From NCBI RefSeq assembly GCF_002909485.1, contig NZ_PPXG01000002.1:62001-126000 (forward strand): 64,000 nt of DNA, given 5' to 3'. Origin of the DNA: Stutzerimonas stutzeri (GTDB lineage: Bacteria > Pseudomonadota > Gammaproteobacteria > Pseudomonadales > Pseudomonadaceae). Positions 17,253 through 25,289 of this stretch are shown here, piece after piece. The position numbers and the translations under genes were made by a program. Below the pieces are notes generated by a model. It did not search any database, was not told the origin of the DNA, and worked only from the letters and a program-made list of their open reading frames with translations. Each line of letters starts with the position of its first letter. The stretch's first letter is position 1.

Positions 17253-18137
17253 ATGTCCGCTTCCAACCCCCGCCCAAGTACCCTGCATCTGCCACAAGGC
17301 GACTGGGCTACCGTGCTCGATTGCCTGTGCGAGCATTTTCCGGCGATCAGCCGTGCCACCTGGCTCGAGCGCATGGCCCGCGGTCGGGTCCTGAATGCCG
17401 ACATGCAGCCGATCGACGCCCAACTGCCTTTTCGCATCGGCATGCGTATTCACTACTATCGCGAAGTGCCGAACGAGACGCCGGTGCCGTTCGAAGAACG
17501 CATTCTGCACGTCGACGAGCATCTGGTGGTGGCGGACAAGCCCCACTTTCTCTCGGTGATGCCGGCTGGCGAATACGTCAACGAAACTCTGCTGGCGCGG
17601 CTCAGCAAGCGGCTGGATAACGCCGATCTGGTGCCGATTCATCGTATAGATCGACTCACCGCCGGGCTGGTGCTGTTCTCGGCCAGCCGGGAAAGCCGCG
17701 GTGCCTACCAGGCGCTGTTCCGTGAGCGGGAGATCAGCAAGCGCTACGAGGCGATCTGCCCGGCGCTGCCTGGGCTTGAATTCCCCATGCGCCGACGCCT
17801 GTGCATGGTGCCGGGAGAGCCGTTCTTCCTGATGCGCGAAGGCGAGGGCGAACCGAACAGCGAGACACTGATCGAGGTGCTCGAACGGCGCGGCGACCTC
17901 TGGCGCTACGGGCTTTCACCCGTCAGCGGAAAAAAGCACCAGCTGCGCCTGCACATGGCCACCCTCGGCGCAGGCATCTGTAACGACCCTTTCTACCCCG
18001 ACCTGCTCGAGCGCAGCGAGCGTGAGGCCGACGACTACGCGCGGCCGCTCAAGCTGTTGGCGCGCGGGTTGCAGTTTCGCGATCCGCTGACTGGTGAACT
18101 TCGCGAGTTCGAGAGCACCCTGCAGCTGGAGTGGTAA
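17253..18137 (+). CDS. RNA pseudouridine synthase, RluA family
   Basis: This 294-residue enzyme has an N-terminal S4-like segment (ISRATWLERMARGRVLNADM) and a catalytic domain with HRIDRLTAGLVLFS. The Asp in HRIDRLT is the nucleophile that isomerises uridine. KKHQLRLHMATLGAGICND matches the conserved C-terminal motif. The exact rRNA or tRNA target cannot be told from sequence. I start at the ATG at 17253 (MSASNPRPSTLHLPQGDW); upstream in-frame sequence is low-quality, although the SD is weak. Confidence 0.85.
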   Translation: MSASNPRPSTLHLPQGDWATVLDCLCEHFPAISRATWLERMARGRVLNADMQPIDAQLPFRIGMRIHYYREVPNETPVPFEERILHVDEHLVVADKPHFLSVMPAGEYVNETLLARLSKRLDNADLVPIHRIDRLTAGLVLFSASRESRGAYQALFREREISKRYEAICPALPGLEFPMRRRLCMVPGEPFFLMREGEGEPNSETLIEVLERRGDLWRYGLSPVSGKKHQLRLHMATLGAGICNDPFYPDLLERSEREADDYARPLKLLARGLQFRDPLTGELREFESTLQLEW

Positions 18138-18203
18138 CGGCGGGCGCACCTTCGCGGCGTTGGCGAGTCTCAAGTCGAAGATAGGCCAGCCACCGGTACA
18201 GCC

Positions 18204-18986
18204 ATGCCCGAAGGTCCTTCCATCGTCATCCTGCGTGAAGAAGTCGCGGTATTCGCCGGGTGCGCCATCGAACGTGCCGAAGGCAGCGCCAAGATCGACA
18301 AGTCCCGGCTGGTTGGCCAGGTGGTGCGCGGCTTTCACAGCTGGGGCAAGCATTTCCTGATCGAGTTGGAGGATGTCTCCGTTCGCATCCACCTGCTGCT
18401 GTTCGGCAGTTACCGCATCGACGAGCGCAAGGACGCCACCGCTAGGCTGAGCCTGGGCTTTGCCAACGGCGAGCTGAACTTCTACGCCTGTTCGGTGCAG
18501 TACATCGAGGGGCCGCTGGATGCGGCTTACGACTGGAGTGCTGATGTGATGGGCGATGCCTGGCACCCGCGGACAACGCTCAAGCGCTTGCGCGAAAGGC
18601 CGCGACTGTTGGCCTGCGATGCGCTACTCGACCAGACGCTGTTCGCCGGCTCCGGCAACATCATCAAGAACGAGGTGCTCTACCGTATCCGCGTGCATCC
18701 GCTGTCGCTGATCGGCGACCTGCCTGCACCCAAGCTGCGCGAGCTGGTGCGTGAAGCGCGTACCTACAGCTTCGAGTTTCTCGAATGGAAGCGGGCCGGC
18801 GTGCTCAAGGCGCACTGGCTGGCCCACGGCAAGACCACATGTGAGCGGTGCCGGATTCCGTTGATCAAGGTGAAGGAGATGGGGCGCAGCCAGCGCCGGG
18901 CATTCTTCTGCGAGCACTGCCAGAAGCGCTATGGCGATTCCACGCAAATCGCGACCGATGATCCGAGCGCGGTTGATGAGGCGTAG
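18204..18986 (+). CDS. Endonuclease VIII-like DNA glycosylase (Fpg/Nei family)
   Basis: This 260-residue base-excision enzyme begins MPEGPS, so the mature N-terminus offers the catalytic Pro and Glu. A C-terminal zinc finger follows with Cys213, Cys216, Cys236 and Cys239 (CERC ... CEHC) and RSQRRAFFCEHCQ resembling the family DNA-binding hairpin. It would remove oxidised pyrimidines and nick the abasic site. It differs from canonical Fpg in the helix-two-turn-helix region, where ALLDQTLFAGSGNIIKNEVL is well conserved. The gene stands alone between an RNA-modification gene and the hydroxybutyrate module. Confidence 0.87.
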   Translation: MPEGPSIVILREEVAVFAGCAIERAEGSAKIDKSRLVGQVVRGFHSWGKHFLIELEDVSVRIHLLLFGSYRIDERKDATARLSLGFANGELNFYACSVQYIEGPLDAAYDWSADVMGDAWHPRTTLKRLRERPRLLACDALLDQTLFAGSGNIIKNEVLYRIRVHPLSLIGDLPAPKLRELVREARTYSFEFLEWKRAGVLKAHWLAHGKTTCERCRIPLIKVKEMGRSQRRAFFCEHCQKRYGDSTQIATDDPSAVDEA

Positions 18987-19018
18987 CGGCGCGCATGGGT
19001 GGCGGTAATTGCTTGCGT

Positions 19019-19039
19019 AGGATGGGCTTTAGCCCACCC
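19019..19039. terminator. Bidirectional hairpin between nei-like gene and bdhA
   Basis: TGGGCTTTAGCCCA forms a compact hairpin in the 200-base space between two convergent genes. The same GGGCT/AGCCC motif recurs near 31.7 and 31.8 kb. It could end both transcripts, though the T run is short. Confidence 0.45.
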
Positions 19040-19184
19040 TTGTTGCCCGAAGCACTCAGTACAAGTCGAACTCGATGAGCCTGGCGTGATGGACGATGCA
19101 GACGCGGCGGACGAGGAATCCGCGTGACGCAAATACAGACACCCGCGCGGTGATGTCTGGTCGATTCGCCAGTGGCAAGCGCGT

Positions 19185-19955
19185 TCAGCGTGCCGCCCAA
19201 CCACCGTCCATATTCCACGCCGCGCCGCGAACCTGGTCGCCGGCTTCGCTGCAGAGAAACAGCGCCATGGCACCCAGCTGTGCAGGGGTGACGAAGTCCA
19301 GCGAGGGTTGCTTCTCGGCGAGGAGGTCGTGGCGGGCTTGCTGTTCATCGCCGCTCTCCCGCGCGCGCTCGTCGATCTGCTGCTGTACCAGCGGGGTCAG
19401 CACCCAACCGGGGCAGATGGCGTTGCAGGTGATCGGCGTGGTGGCGGTTTCCAGTGCCACCACTTTGGTCAGCCCGACCAACCCGTGCTTGGCGGCGACA
19501 TAGGCGGCCTTCTGCTCGGAGCCCACCAGCCCGTGCACCGAGGCGATATTGATGATCCGCCCCCAGCCGCGCTGACGCATGCCGGGCAGGGCCAGGCGTG
19601 TGGTGTGAAACGCCGAGGACAGGTTGATGGCGATGATGGCGTCCCAGCGCTCCACCGGAAATTCCTCTACCGGCGCCACGTGCTGGATGCCGGCGTTGTT
19701 GACCAGGATATCGACGCCACCGAAGTCGCGCTCGGCATAGGTGAACAGCTCGGCGATCTGCGCCGGATCGGATACGTCCGCGCCGTGGTGCCCGACCTTG
19801 CGGCCATGCCGGCCGACTTCGGCCAGCGCAGCCGAGGCATCGCCGAAACCGTTGAGGATCAGGTCGGCGCCAGCTTCGGCCAGCTTCAGTGCGATACCAA
19901 GGCCGATCCCGCTGGTGGATCCGGTGACCAGTGCGGTCTTGCCTGTGAGGTTCAT
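19185..19955 (-). CDS. bdhA: 3-hydroxybutyrate dehydrogenase
   Basis: This short-chain dehydrogenase (256 residues) oxidises D-3-hydroxybutyrate to acetoacetate with NAD. The cofactor loop is TGSTSGIG (11-18), NNAG is at 87-90, the catalytic Ser is near 139 in IASVHGLVG, and Tyr152 and Lys156 lie in YVAAK. The tail with DQVRGAAWNMDGGW is typical of HBDH. It lies downstream of gntP on the same strand, so the pair imports and oxidises hydroxybutyrate, as in the P. aeruginosa hbdh cluster. An AACAAAAA stretch lies 48 bases before the ATG. Confidence 0.9.
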   Translation of the reverse strand: MNLTGKTALVTGSTSGIGLGIALKLAEAGADLILNGFGDASAALAEVGRHGRKVGHHGADVSDPAQIAELFTYAERDFGGVDILVNNAGIQHVAPVEEFPVERWDAIIAINLSSAFHTTRLALPGMRQRGWGRIINIASVHGLVGSEQKAAYVAAKHGLVGLTKVVALETATTPITCNAICPGWVLTPLVQQQIDERARESGDEQQARHDLLAEKQPSLDFVTPAQLGAMALFLCSEAGDQVRGAAWNMDGGWAAR

Positions 19956-20070
19956 GGTTTCTCCCGCTTGGCGGCGACCGCTCGAGGACGGCGCCTTTGC
20001 TTTTTTTGTTGTCGGAAGGCAATCGCTGATGGCGCGGCGCTTCGCCGATAACGGCGAGCGGCCGCCACCA

Positions 20071-21462
20071 TCAGACGATGCCGGTAGCGTAGTACACGCC
20101 GATCACGAAGAAGGCCGCGGCCGTGGCGATCAGGGTGATGGCGAAGATGTCCTTGTAGGATTCGCGGTGGGTCAGCCCGGTGACCGCCAGTAGCGTGATC
20201 ACCGCGCCGTTGTGCGGCAGGGTATCGAGCCCGCCGGAGGCCATCGAGGCGACCCGGTGCAGCACTTCCAGCGGAATCTGCGCGGCATTCGCCGCAGCGA
20301 CGAAACTGTCGGCCATCGCCGCCAGGGCGATGCTCATGCCGCCGGAGGCCGAGCCGGTGATGCCGGCCAGCAGGTTGACGGTGATCGCCTCGTTGATCAG
20401 CGGATTGGGAATCGCCGACAGCGCGTCGGCCACCACGATGAAGCCCGGCAGCGAGGCGATCACCGCGCCGAAGCCGAATTCCGACGCGGTATTCATCGCC
20501 GCCAACAGCGAGCCGCCGACCGCGGTGCGGCTGCCCTCGGCGAGCTTGCCGCGCAGGGTGCCGAAGCTGGTCGCCAGTACCAGGGCGATGCCCAGCAGGA
20601 GCGCGGCCTCCACCGCCCAGATCGCCGTGAGCTTGCCCACCTCGGTGACCAGCGGTGCGCTCATGCCCGGCAACTGCAGGCTGTGGCTGGTGCCGTAGAA
20701 CTCGGGAATCCAGCGGGTGAACAGGAGGTTGGCCACCAGCACCAGAATCAGCGGCGACAGCGCCAGCCAGGGGTTGGGCAGGGCGATGTCGGCGGGCGTT
20801 TCCGGCTCATTGCGCAGGTTGGTGCCGTAGCCTTCGCCAGCGGCCATTGCCTTGCCGAGCTGCCACTTCAGATAGAGCATGCCCAGGCCAAACACGAAAA
20901 TCGTACCGATCAGGCCGAGCCAGGGCGCTGCCCAGGTGGTGGTGTTGAAGAAGGTGGTGGGAATGATGTTCTGGATCTGCGGCGTGCCGGGAATGGCGGT
21001 CATGGTGAAGGTGAACGCGCCGAGGGCGATGGTCGCCGGGATCAGCCGCTTGGGCATGTTGCTCTGGCGGAACATCTCGGCGGCGAACGGGTACACCGCG
21101 AACACCACGACGAACAGCGACACGCCGCCGTAGGTCAGCAGCGCGCAGACCAGCACGATCACCAGCATCGCCTGGCTGGTGCCGAGCAGGCGAATCGCCG
21201 CGGCGACGATGGAGCGCGAGAAGCCGGACATTTCGATCAGCTTGCCGAACACCGCACCGAGCAGGAACACCGGAAAATAGAGCTTGATGAAGCCGACCAT
21301 CTTCTCCATGAAGATGCCGGTGAACGCCGGCGCAACGGCGGACGGGTCGGTGAGCAGCACCGCACCCATGGCGGCGATAGGAGCAAACAGAATGACGCTG
21401 TAGCCGCGGTAGGCGGCGAGCATCAGCAGGGCCAATGCAGCAAGGGCGATGACGACGCTCAT
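20071..21462 (-). CDS. GntP-family permease, probably for 3-hydroxybutyrate
   Basis: This 463-residue inner-membrane transporter has about 12 to 14 hydrophobic helices and the family phrases AFTGIFMEKMVGFIKLYFPVFLLGAVFGKLIE and LPHNGAVITLLAVTGL. GntP homologues carry gluconate or hydroxy-acids by proton symport. The tight link to bdhA points to 3-hydroxybutyrate. I use the ATG at 21462 with AGGAG about 9 bases before it; longer frames run into the promoter. A sigma-54-type promoter and a row of TGTCC-N8-GGACA sites lie upstream. Confidence 0.85.
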   Translation of the reverse strand: MSVVIALAALALLMLAAYRGYSVILFAPIAAMGAVLLTDPSAVAPAFTGIFMEKMVGFIKLYFPVFLLGAVFGKLIEMSGFSRSIVAAAIRLLGTSQAMLVIVLVCALLTYGGVSLFVVVFAVYPFAAEMFRQSNMPKRLIPATIALGAFTFTMTAIPGTPQIQNIIPTTFFNTTTWAAPWLGLIGTIFVFGLGMLYLKWQLGKAMAAGEGYGTNLRNEPETPADIALPNPWLALSPLILVLVANLLFTRWIPEFYGTSHSLQLPGMSAPLVTEVGKLTAIWAVEAALLLGIALVLATSFGTLRGKLAEGSRTAVGGSLLAAMNTASEFGFGAVIASLPGFIVVADALSAIPNPLINEAITVNLLAGITGSASGGMSIALAAMADSFVAAANAAQIPLEVLHRVASMASGGLDTLPHNGAVITLLAVTGLTHRESYKDIFAITLIATAAAFFVIGVYYATGIV

Positions 21463-21586
21463 CGGGACGATCTCCTGGCCCCGCGCGGCACGACCGAACA
21501 CTGCCGAAGGCATTCGGGGACTCGCTGCTGCACGGCAGGCGCATTGTTTTTCTTGTTTCGGCTGCGGACAGGCCGCACGGTGAGTT

Positions 21587-21602
21587 AGCGAGTTCCGTGC
21601 CA
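21587..21602 (-). promoter_or_regulatory. Sigma-54 (RpoN) promoter for gntP-bdhA
   Basis: On the minus strand TGGCACGGAACTCGCT fits the -24/-12 consensus TGGCACG-N4-TTGCW with a single mismatch and exact GG-to-GC spacing. It lies about 125 bases before gntP, leaving a leader of roughly 115 bases. Hydroxybutyrate genes of P. aeruginosa depend on RpoN and the activator HbcR (recalled), which agrees. Confidence 0.75.
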
Positions 21603-21641
21603 GATATGCAACTATCTGAATCAAAAGGAATTTATCGAAGG

Positions 21642-21726
21642 TGTCCAGAATTTCGGATGGCGTATATGTCCTGAATGCTGGACAGTGCCGTCCAGCATTC
21701 CGGACAGCGAGGCCGTCCGGAATGCA
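21642..21726. promoter_or_regulatory. Array of four enhancer-type sites, TGTCC-N8-GGACA
   Basis: Half-sites begin at 21642, 21667, 21689 and 21714, spaced 25, 22 and 25 bases. The second (TGTCC TGAATGCT GGACA) is perfectly symmetric, the third has one change, the first and fourth are degraded. They lie about 40-125 bases upstream of the sigma-54 promoter, the usual place for an enhancer-binding activator. The same sequence can fold into 11-bp hairpins just after the atoE stop, so it may also terminate atoE. Confidence 0.65.
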
Positions 21727-21734
21727 GCGGCGTA

Positions 21735-23075
21735 TCAGGTCAGGAAGTACAGTCCGCCAGCGATCACCACGCCGGAGAACACTAGGCTGAGCAGGCAATA
21801 GCCCATGATGTCCCGCGCGCCGAGCCCGGCGATGCCCAGCAGCGGCAGGGCCCAGAACGGCTGGATCATGTTGGTCCAGGCGTCGCCCCAGGCGATCGCC
21901 ATGGCCGTGACTTCCGGCGCCACGCCCAGCGCCGCGCCGGCCGGCAGCATGATCGGCCCCTGCACCGCCCATTGTCCGCCGCCGGAGGGCACGAAGACGT
22001 TGACCAGCCCGGCGCTGAGAAAGGCCAGCACCGGGAAGCTCTCGGCCGACGACCAGGCGATGAAAGTGTCGGTGACCTGCCGGCCGAGCGATACGCCGGC
22101 CGCATTGGCGCCGACCATCATCCCCATGATCCCGGCGTAGAAGGGGAACTGCACGACGATGCCGGCGATGCCGCGAATGCTCTCCTCGATGGCGCGCATG
22201 TAGCGCTCCGGCGTGCCATGCATCAGCAGGCCGGCGAAGAGAAAGATCGAGATCACGATGTTCAGGCTCAACGCCAGACCGTTCTCGCTGAAGTGCCGGT
22301 AGAAGAACAGCACCGCCAGCGCGACCATGATCAGGCCGAGAATGCGGCTGTCGTCCAGGCGCTGGGTGCCGGTTTCCCGCGGGATGTCGCTCGGCTGGGG
22401 TTCCTCCAACAGCGCCGGGTCGACCACTTTCGGCGTCTTCGGCTGCATGGCCCAGTTCAGCAGCGGCAGGCCGACCACCAGGACGGCGATGATGATCAGA
22501 TTGTAGGAGGCGAACAGCGTCTGGCCAACGCCGATGGCTTCGCTCAGCACGCCACCGCTCATCTTGTCAAGATCGGCACCGCCGCTGGCCAGCGACAGTG
22601 GAATTGAGCCGGAGAAGCCGCCGTGCCAGATCAGAAAGCCGGAGTAGGCCGAGGCCACCAGCAGCGGGTAGTCGACGCCGCGCACCTGCCGCGCCAGCGC
22701 GCGGGCGAACACTGCGCCAATCACCAGGCCAAAGCCCCAGTTGATCCAGGAACCGGCCAGCGCTACCAGCGTGACCAGGATGATGGCCTGGCCCGGCGAC
22801 TGCGGGATGCGGGCCATGCGGTCGAGCAGGCGGTTGATCGCCGGCGCCCGTGCCAGGGCATGACCGGTGACCAGGATCAGCGACATCTGCATGGTGAAGG
22901 CCAGCAGGTTCCAGAAGCCGTTGCCCCAGTGCTGCGCCATCGCCGGCAGGCCCTGACCGGTGCTGAGCATGGCCGCTATCAGCACGATCAGCGTGAGCAG
23001 GATGGCGAATACGAAGGGTGAGGGGAGGAAGCGTTGCACCAGATAGACGCTGGCGGCGGTTATTCTGTTGAGCAC
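21735..23075 (-). CDS. atoE: Short-chain fatty acid transporter, AtoE family
   Basis: This 446-residue membrane protein of the AtoE family takes up short-chain fatty acids such as butyrate or acetoacetate. It has about ten hydrophobic helices and the conserved phrases AQHWGNGFWNLLAFTMQMSLILVTGHALA and VPSGGGQWAVQGPIMLPA. It precedes gntP and bdhA on the same strand and belongs to the same catabolic module. The start is GTG at 23075 with GGGAGAA about 9 bases upstream. A near-match to the Crc motif (GACAACAA) lies before the SD. Confidence 0.88.
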   Translation of the reverse strand: MLNRITAASVYLVQRFLPSPFVFAILLTLIVLIAAMLSTGQGLPAMAQHWGNGFWNLLAFTMQMSLILVTGHALARAPAINRLLDRMARIPQSPGQAIILVTLVALAGSWINWGFGLVIGAVFARALARQVRGVDYPLLVASAYSGFLIWHGGFSGSIPLSLASGGADLDKMSGGVLSEAIGVGQTLFASYNLIIIAVLVVGLPLLNWAMQPKTPKVVDPALLEEPQPSDIPRETGTQRLDDSRILGLIMVALAVLFFYRHFSENGLALSLNIVISIFLFAGLLMHGTPERYMRAIEESIRGIAGIVVQFPFYAGIMGMMVGANAAGVSLGRQVTDTFIAWSSAESFPVLAFLSAGLVNVFVPSGGGQWAVQGPIMLPAGAALGVAPEVTAMAIAWGDAWTNMIQPFWALPLLGIAGLGARDIMGYCLLSLVFSGVVIAGGLYFLT

Positions 23076-23187
23076 GATGGGGTTCTCCCTTGTTGTCGTT
23101 ATGTGCGCCGCGCGGGTGCGGTGCTTCGCTTATGAGTGCGTCCGGGGCCGGCTGTTCCCGTTGCGCTGCGTTTCAGGAGGTTGGTCG

Positions 23188-23604
23188 ATGCGCATTGCGT
23201 TTTTGCTGCCGCTGCTGGTGCTCTTGAGCACCGTTCAGGCGGCCGAACCGTTGCGGTTGCGCCTGGGTAGACATGAGCTGCACGCCGAATACGCGCAGAC
23301 CCCGGCCGAGCGTGAGCGTGGCCTGATGGGGCGTAGCGAACTCGCCGCCGACAGCGGCATGCTGTTCCGCTTTGATGAAGTGCGCCGCCACTGCCTGTGG
23401 ATGAAGGACACGCCGCTGCACTTGTCGGCGGCGTTCTTCGATGAGGATGGGCTTCTGGTCGATGTGATCGATCTGGAGCCGTTCAATACCCAGATTCGTT
23501 GTTCGAAGCGGCCGGCGCGTTATGCGCTGGAGATGGATCAGGGCTGGTTCGCTGAGCGGGGAATTAGGCGTGGCGCGCGGTTGGAAGGGATACCTGAGGA
23601 GTAG
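23188..23604 (+). CDS. DUF192-family secreted protein
   Basis: The 138-residue protein has a signal peptide (MRIAFLLPLLVLLSTVQAAE) and one DUF192 domain with RGLMGRSELAADSGMLF, MKDTPLHLSAAFFDEDGLLVDV and ALEMDQGWFAERGI. This fold is found in small secreted or membrane-anchored proteins of unknown biochemical function. TCAGGAGG 7 bases before the ATG fixes the start. It is divergent from atoE and followed by the long repeat array. Confidence 0.85.
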   Translation: MRIAFLLPLLVLLSTVQAAEPLRLRLGRHELHAEYAQTPAERERGLMGRSELAADSGMLFRFDEVRRHCLWMKDTPLHLSAAFFDEDGLLVDVIDLEPFNTQIRCSKRPARYALEMDQGWFAERGIRRGARLEGIPEE

Positions 23605-23676
23605 GGGCGACTCCCCTACACGAGCGATAAAAACCGCCAATCGAGGCGGCGATAGCCTGTGCATGGTCCGTTGAAC

Positions 23677-23716
23677 GCGTGGAAAAGGCGCTGGCCGTTT
23701 TCCACCCTACGCTCTT
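23677..23716. repeat. GTGGAAAA...TTTTCCACCCTAC dispersed hairpin
   Basis: GTGGAAAA and TTTTCCAC enclose a GC-rich loop and are followed by CCTACG. Similar hairpins occur near 11620-11650, 24521-24545 and 33270-33300, so this is a dispersed family. Confidence 0.6.
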
Positions 23717-24520
23717 GGCTATTGTGGGAGGCACGCCCCGCGGCGAATTCGCTGCAAGCCTGCCCAAAGCCAAAAGCTTCGCCCCGAGGTCGGGCCTCCC
23801 ACAAAAGCAGAAGTGCACAGCGCCCGTAGGAGGCGCGCCCCCGCGGCGAATCCAGACTGCAAGCCTGCCCAAAAGCCAAAATCTTCGCCCCGAGGTCGGG
23901 CCCTCCCACAAAGCAGAACGTGCACAACGCCCGTAGGAGGTGCGCCCTCGCGGCGAAAGCAGGCTGCAAGCCTGCCCAAAAGCCAAAAGCTCCGCCCTGA
24001 GGTCGGGCCTCCCACAAAAGCAGAAGTGCACAACGCCCGTAGGAGGTGCGCTCTCGCGGCGAAAGCAGGCTGCAAGCCTGCCCAAAAGCCAAAAGCTTCG
24101 CCCCGAGGTCGGGCCTCCACAAAAGCAGAAGTGCACAACGCCCGTAGGAGGCGCGCCCTCGCGGCGAATTCAGACTGCAAGCCTGCCCAAAAGCCAAATG
24201 CTTCGCCCCGAGGTCGGGCCTCCCACAAAAGCAGAACGTGCACAACGCCCGTAGGAGGCGCGCCCTCGCGGCGAAAGCAGACTGCAAGCCTGCCCAAAAG
24301 CCAAAAGCTTCGCCCCGAGGTCGGGCCTCCCACAAAGCAGAACGTGCACAGCGCCCGTAGGAGGTGCGCCCCCGCGGCGAATTCAGACTGCAAGCCTGCC
24401 CAAAAACCAAAAGCTTCGCCCGAGGTCGGGCCTCCCACAAAGCAGAACGTGCACAACGCCCGTAGGAGGTGCGCCCTCGCGGCGAAAGCAGGCTGCAAGC
24501 CTGCCAAAGCCAGTAGGGTG
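23717..24520. repeat. REPIN-like tandem array, eight ~107-bp units
   Basis: Units start near 23717, 23826, 23933, 24039, 24144, 24251, 24357 and 24462, spaced 105-109 bases; the last is cut short. Each has a head GTAGGAGGCGCGCCCTCGCG, a spacer with the hairpin GCAGGCTGCAAGCCTGC, and a tail CGCCCCGAGGTCGGGCCTCC that is an imperfect reverse complement of the head. A linker AAAAGCAGAAGTGCACAACG joins the units. This accounts for the gap between the DUF192 gene and lrp. Frames of up to 274 codons across it simply translate the repeat. Confidence 0.92.
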
Positions 24521-24576
24521 GATAACGGCTCCGCCTTATCCACCGCCTGCCGTGAATCCCGCGCCAGCCCGAACGC

Positions 24577-25047
24577 TCAATCCAGCGGCAACTCCGTGGT
24601 CCGCTTCACTTCGCTCATGGCGATATGCGAGTGCGCCTCCTGCACATGCGGCCGCTGCAGGAGCTGGTCGCGCAGGAAGCGTTCGTAGCTGTCGATGTCC
24701 CTGGCCACCACCTTGAGCAGGTAATCCGATTCGCCAGCCATGGTGTGGCACTCCAGCACTTCGGGGTAACCCACCACCGCCCGTTCGAATTCGTCGAGGT
24801 TGCTGCGCCCGTGGGCGGAGAGCTTGATGTTGACGAACACCGTCATGTTCAGTCCGAGCTTTTTGGGGTTGAGCAGCGCCACCTTGCGCTCGATCAGCCC
24901 TTCTTCCTGCATACGGTGGATGCGTCGCCAGCAGGGCGATTGCGACAGTTCGACCTTCTCGGCGATTTCCGCTGCGGATAGGTCGGCGTTGTGTTGCAGC
25001 AACAGCAGGATCTTGCGATCAATGCTGCTTAGAGGCGAAGTCTGCAT
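24577..25047 (-). CDS. Lrp/AsnC-family transcriptional regulator
   Basis: The 156-residue regulator has an N-terminal helix-turn-helix (IDRKILLLLQHNADLSAAEI, then VELSQSPCWRRIHRMQEEGLI) and a C-terminal RAM/AsnC ligand domain (VVGYPEVLECHTMAGESDYLLKV). Lrp proteins sense amino acids. It is divergent from the indolepyruvate ferredoxin oxidoreductase gene, the expected target. I start at 25047; an upstream ATG would add 14 polar residues. AACAACAA lies 17 bases before the start, so this regulator itself may be under Crc/Hfq control. Confidence 0.87.
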   Translation of the reverse strand: MQTSPLSSIDRKILLLLQHNADLSAAEIAEKVELSQSPCWRRIHRMQEEGLIERKVALLNPKKLGLNMTVFVNIKLSAHGRSNLDEFERAVVGYPEVLECHTMAGESDYLLKVVARDIDSYERFLRDQLLQRPHVQEAHSHIAMSEVKRTTELPLD

Positions 25048-25063
25048 GGTCGTGCCTGTTTTC

Positions 25064-25071
25064 TTGTTGTT
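25064..25071 (-). promoter_or_regulatory. Crc/Hfq (AANAANAA) motif before lrp gene
   Basis: AACAACAA on the minus strand, 17 bases before the start codon. It fits the catabolite activity motif bound by Hfq with Crc in Pseudomonas mRNAs. Confidence 0.5.
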
Positions 25072-25267
25072 AGCGAATGGGTCATGCACAGAAGCGCTGT
25101 TCTACCGCAAAAGTAGAAAGAAAATCTCTCTTCGTCACGGCCAGACTGTTAATCGACACGCGACGGTGGGGTGATCCCCTGCCGATTGCCGGCATGAAGA
25201 GACAACCGTGCGGTTTCTTCATGACTGCGTCAGGCGGGTAAGCGAACAACGCTGCCCTGACTCCGAT

Positions 25268-25275
25268 AACAACAA
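25268..25275 (+). promoter_or_regulatory. Crc/Hfq (AANAANAA) motif before the ferredoxin oxidoreductase
   Basis: AACAACAA lies 3 bases upstream of the AGGAG ribosome-binding site and 14 bases before the ATG. Binding of Hfq/Crc here would block initiation. Confidence 0.6.
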
Positions 25276-25289
25276 ATTAGGAGCGCCCC

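Noticed and set aside
23717..24520. Possible CRISPR array
   Set aside because: The whole ~107-bp unit repeats with only scattered differences. There are no short repeats separated by unique spacers and no cas genes.
23616..24688. Several 100-290 codon frames on both strands over the repeat array
   Set aside because: They translate the same ~107-bp unit again and again (for example FCFCGRPDLGAK), so they are repeat artefacts, not proteins.
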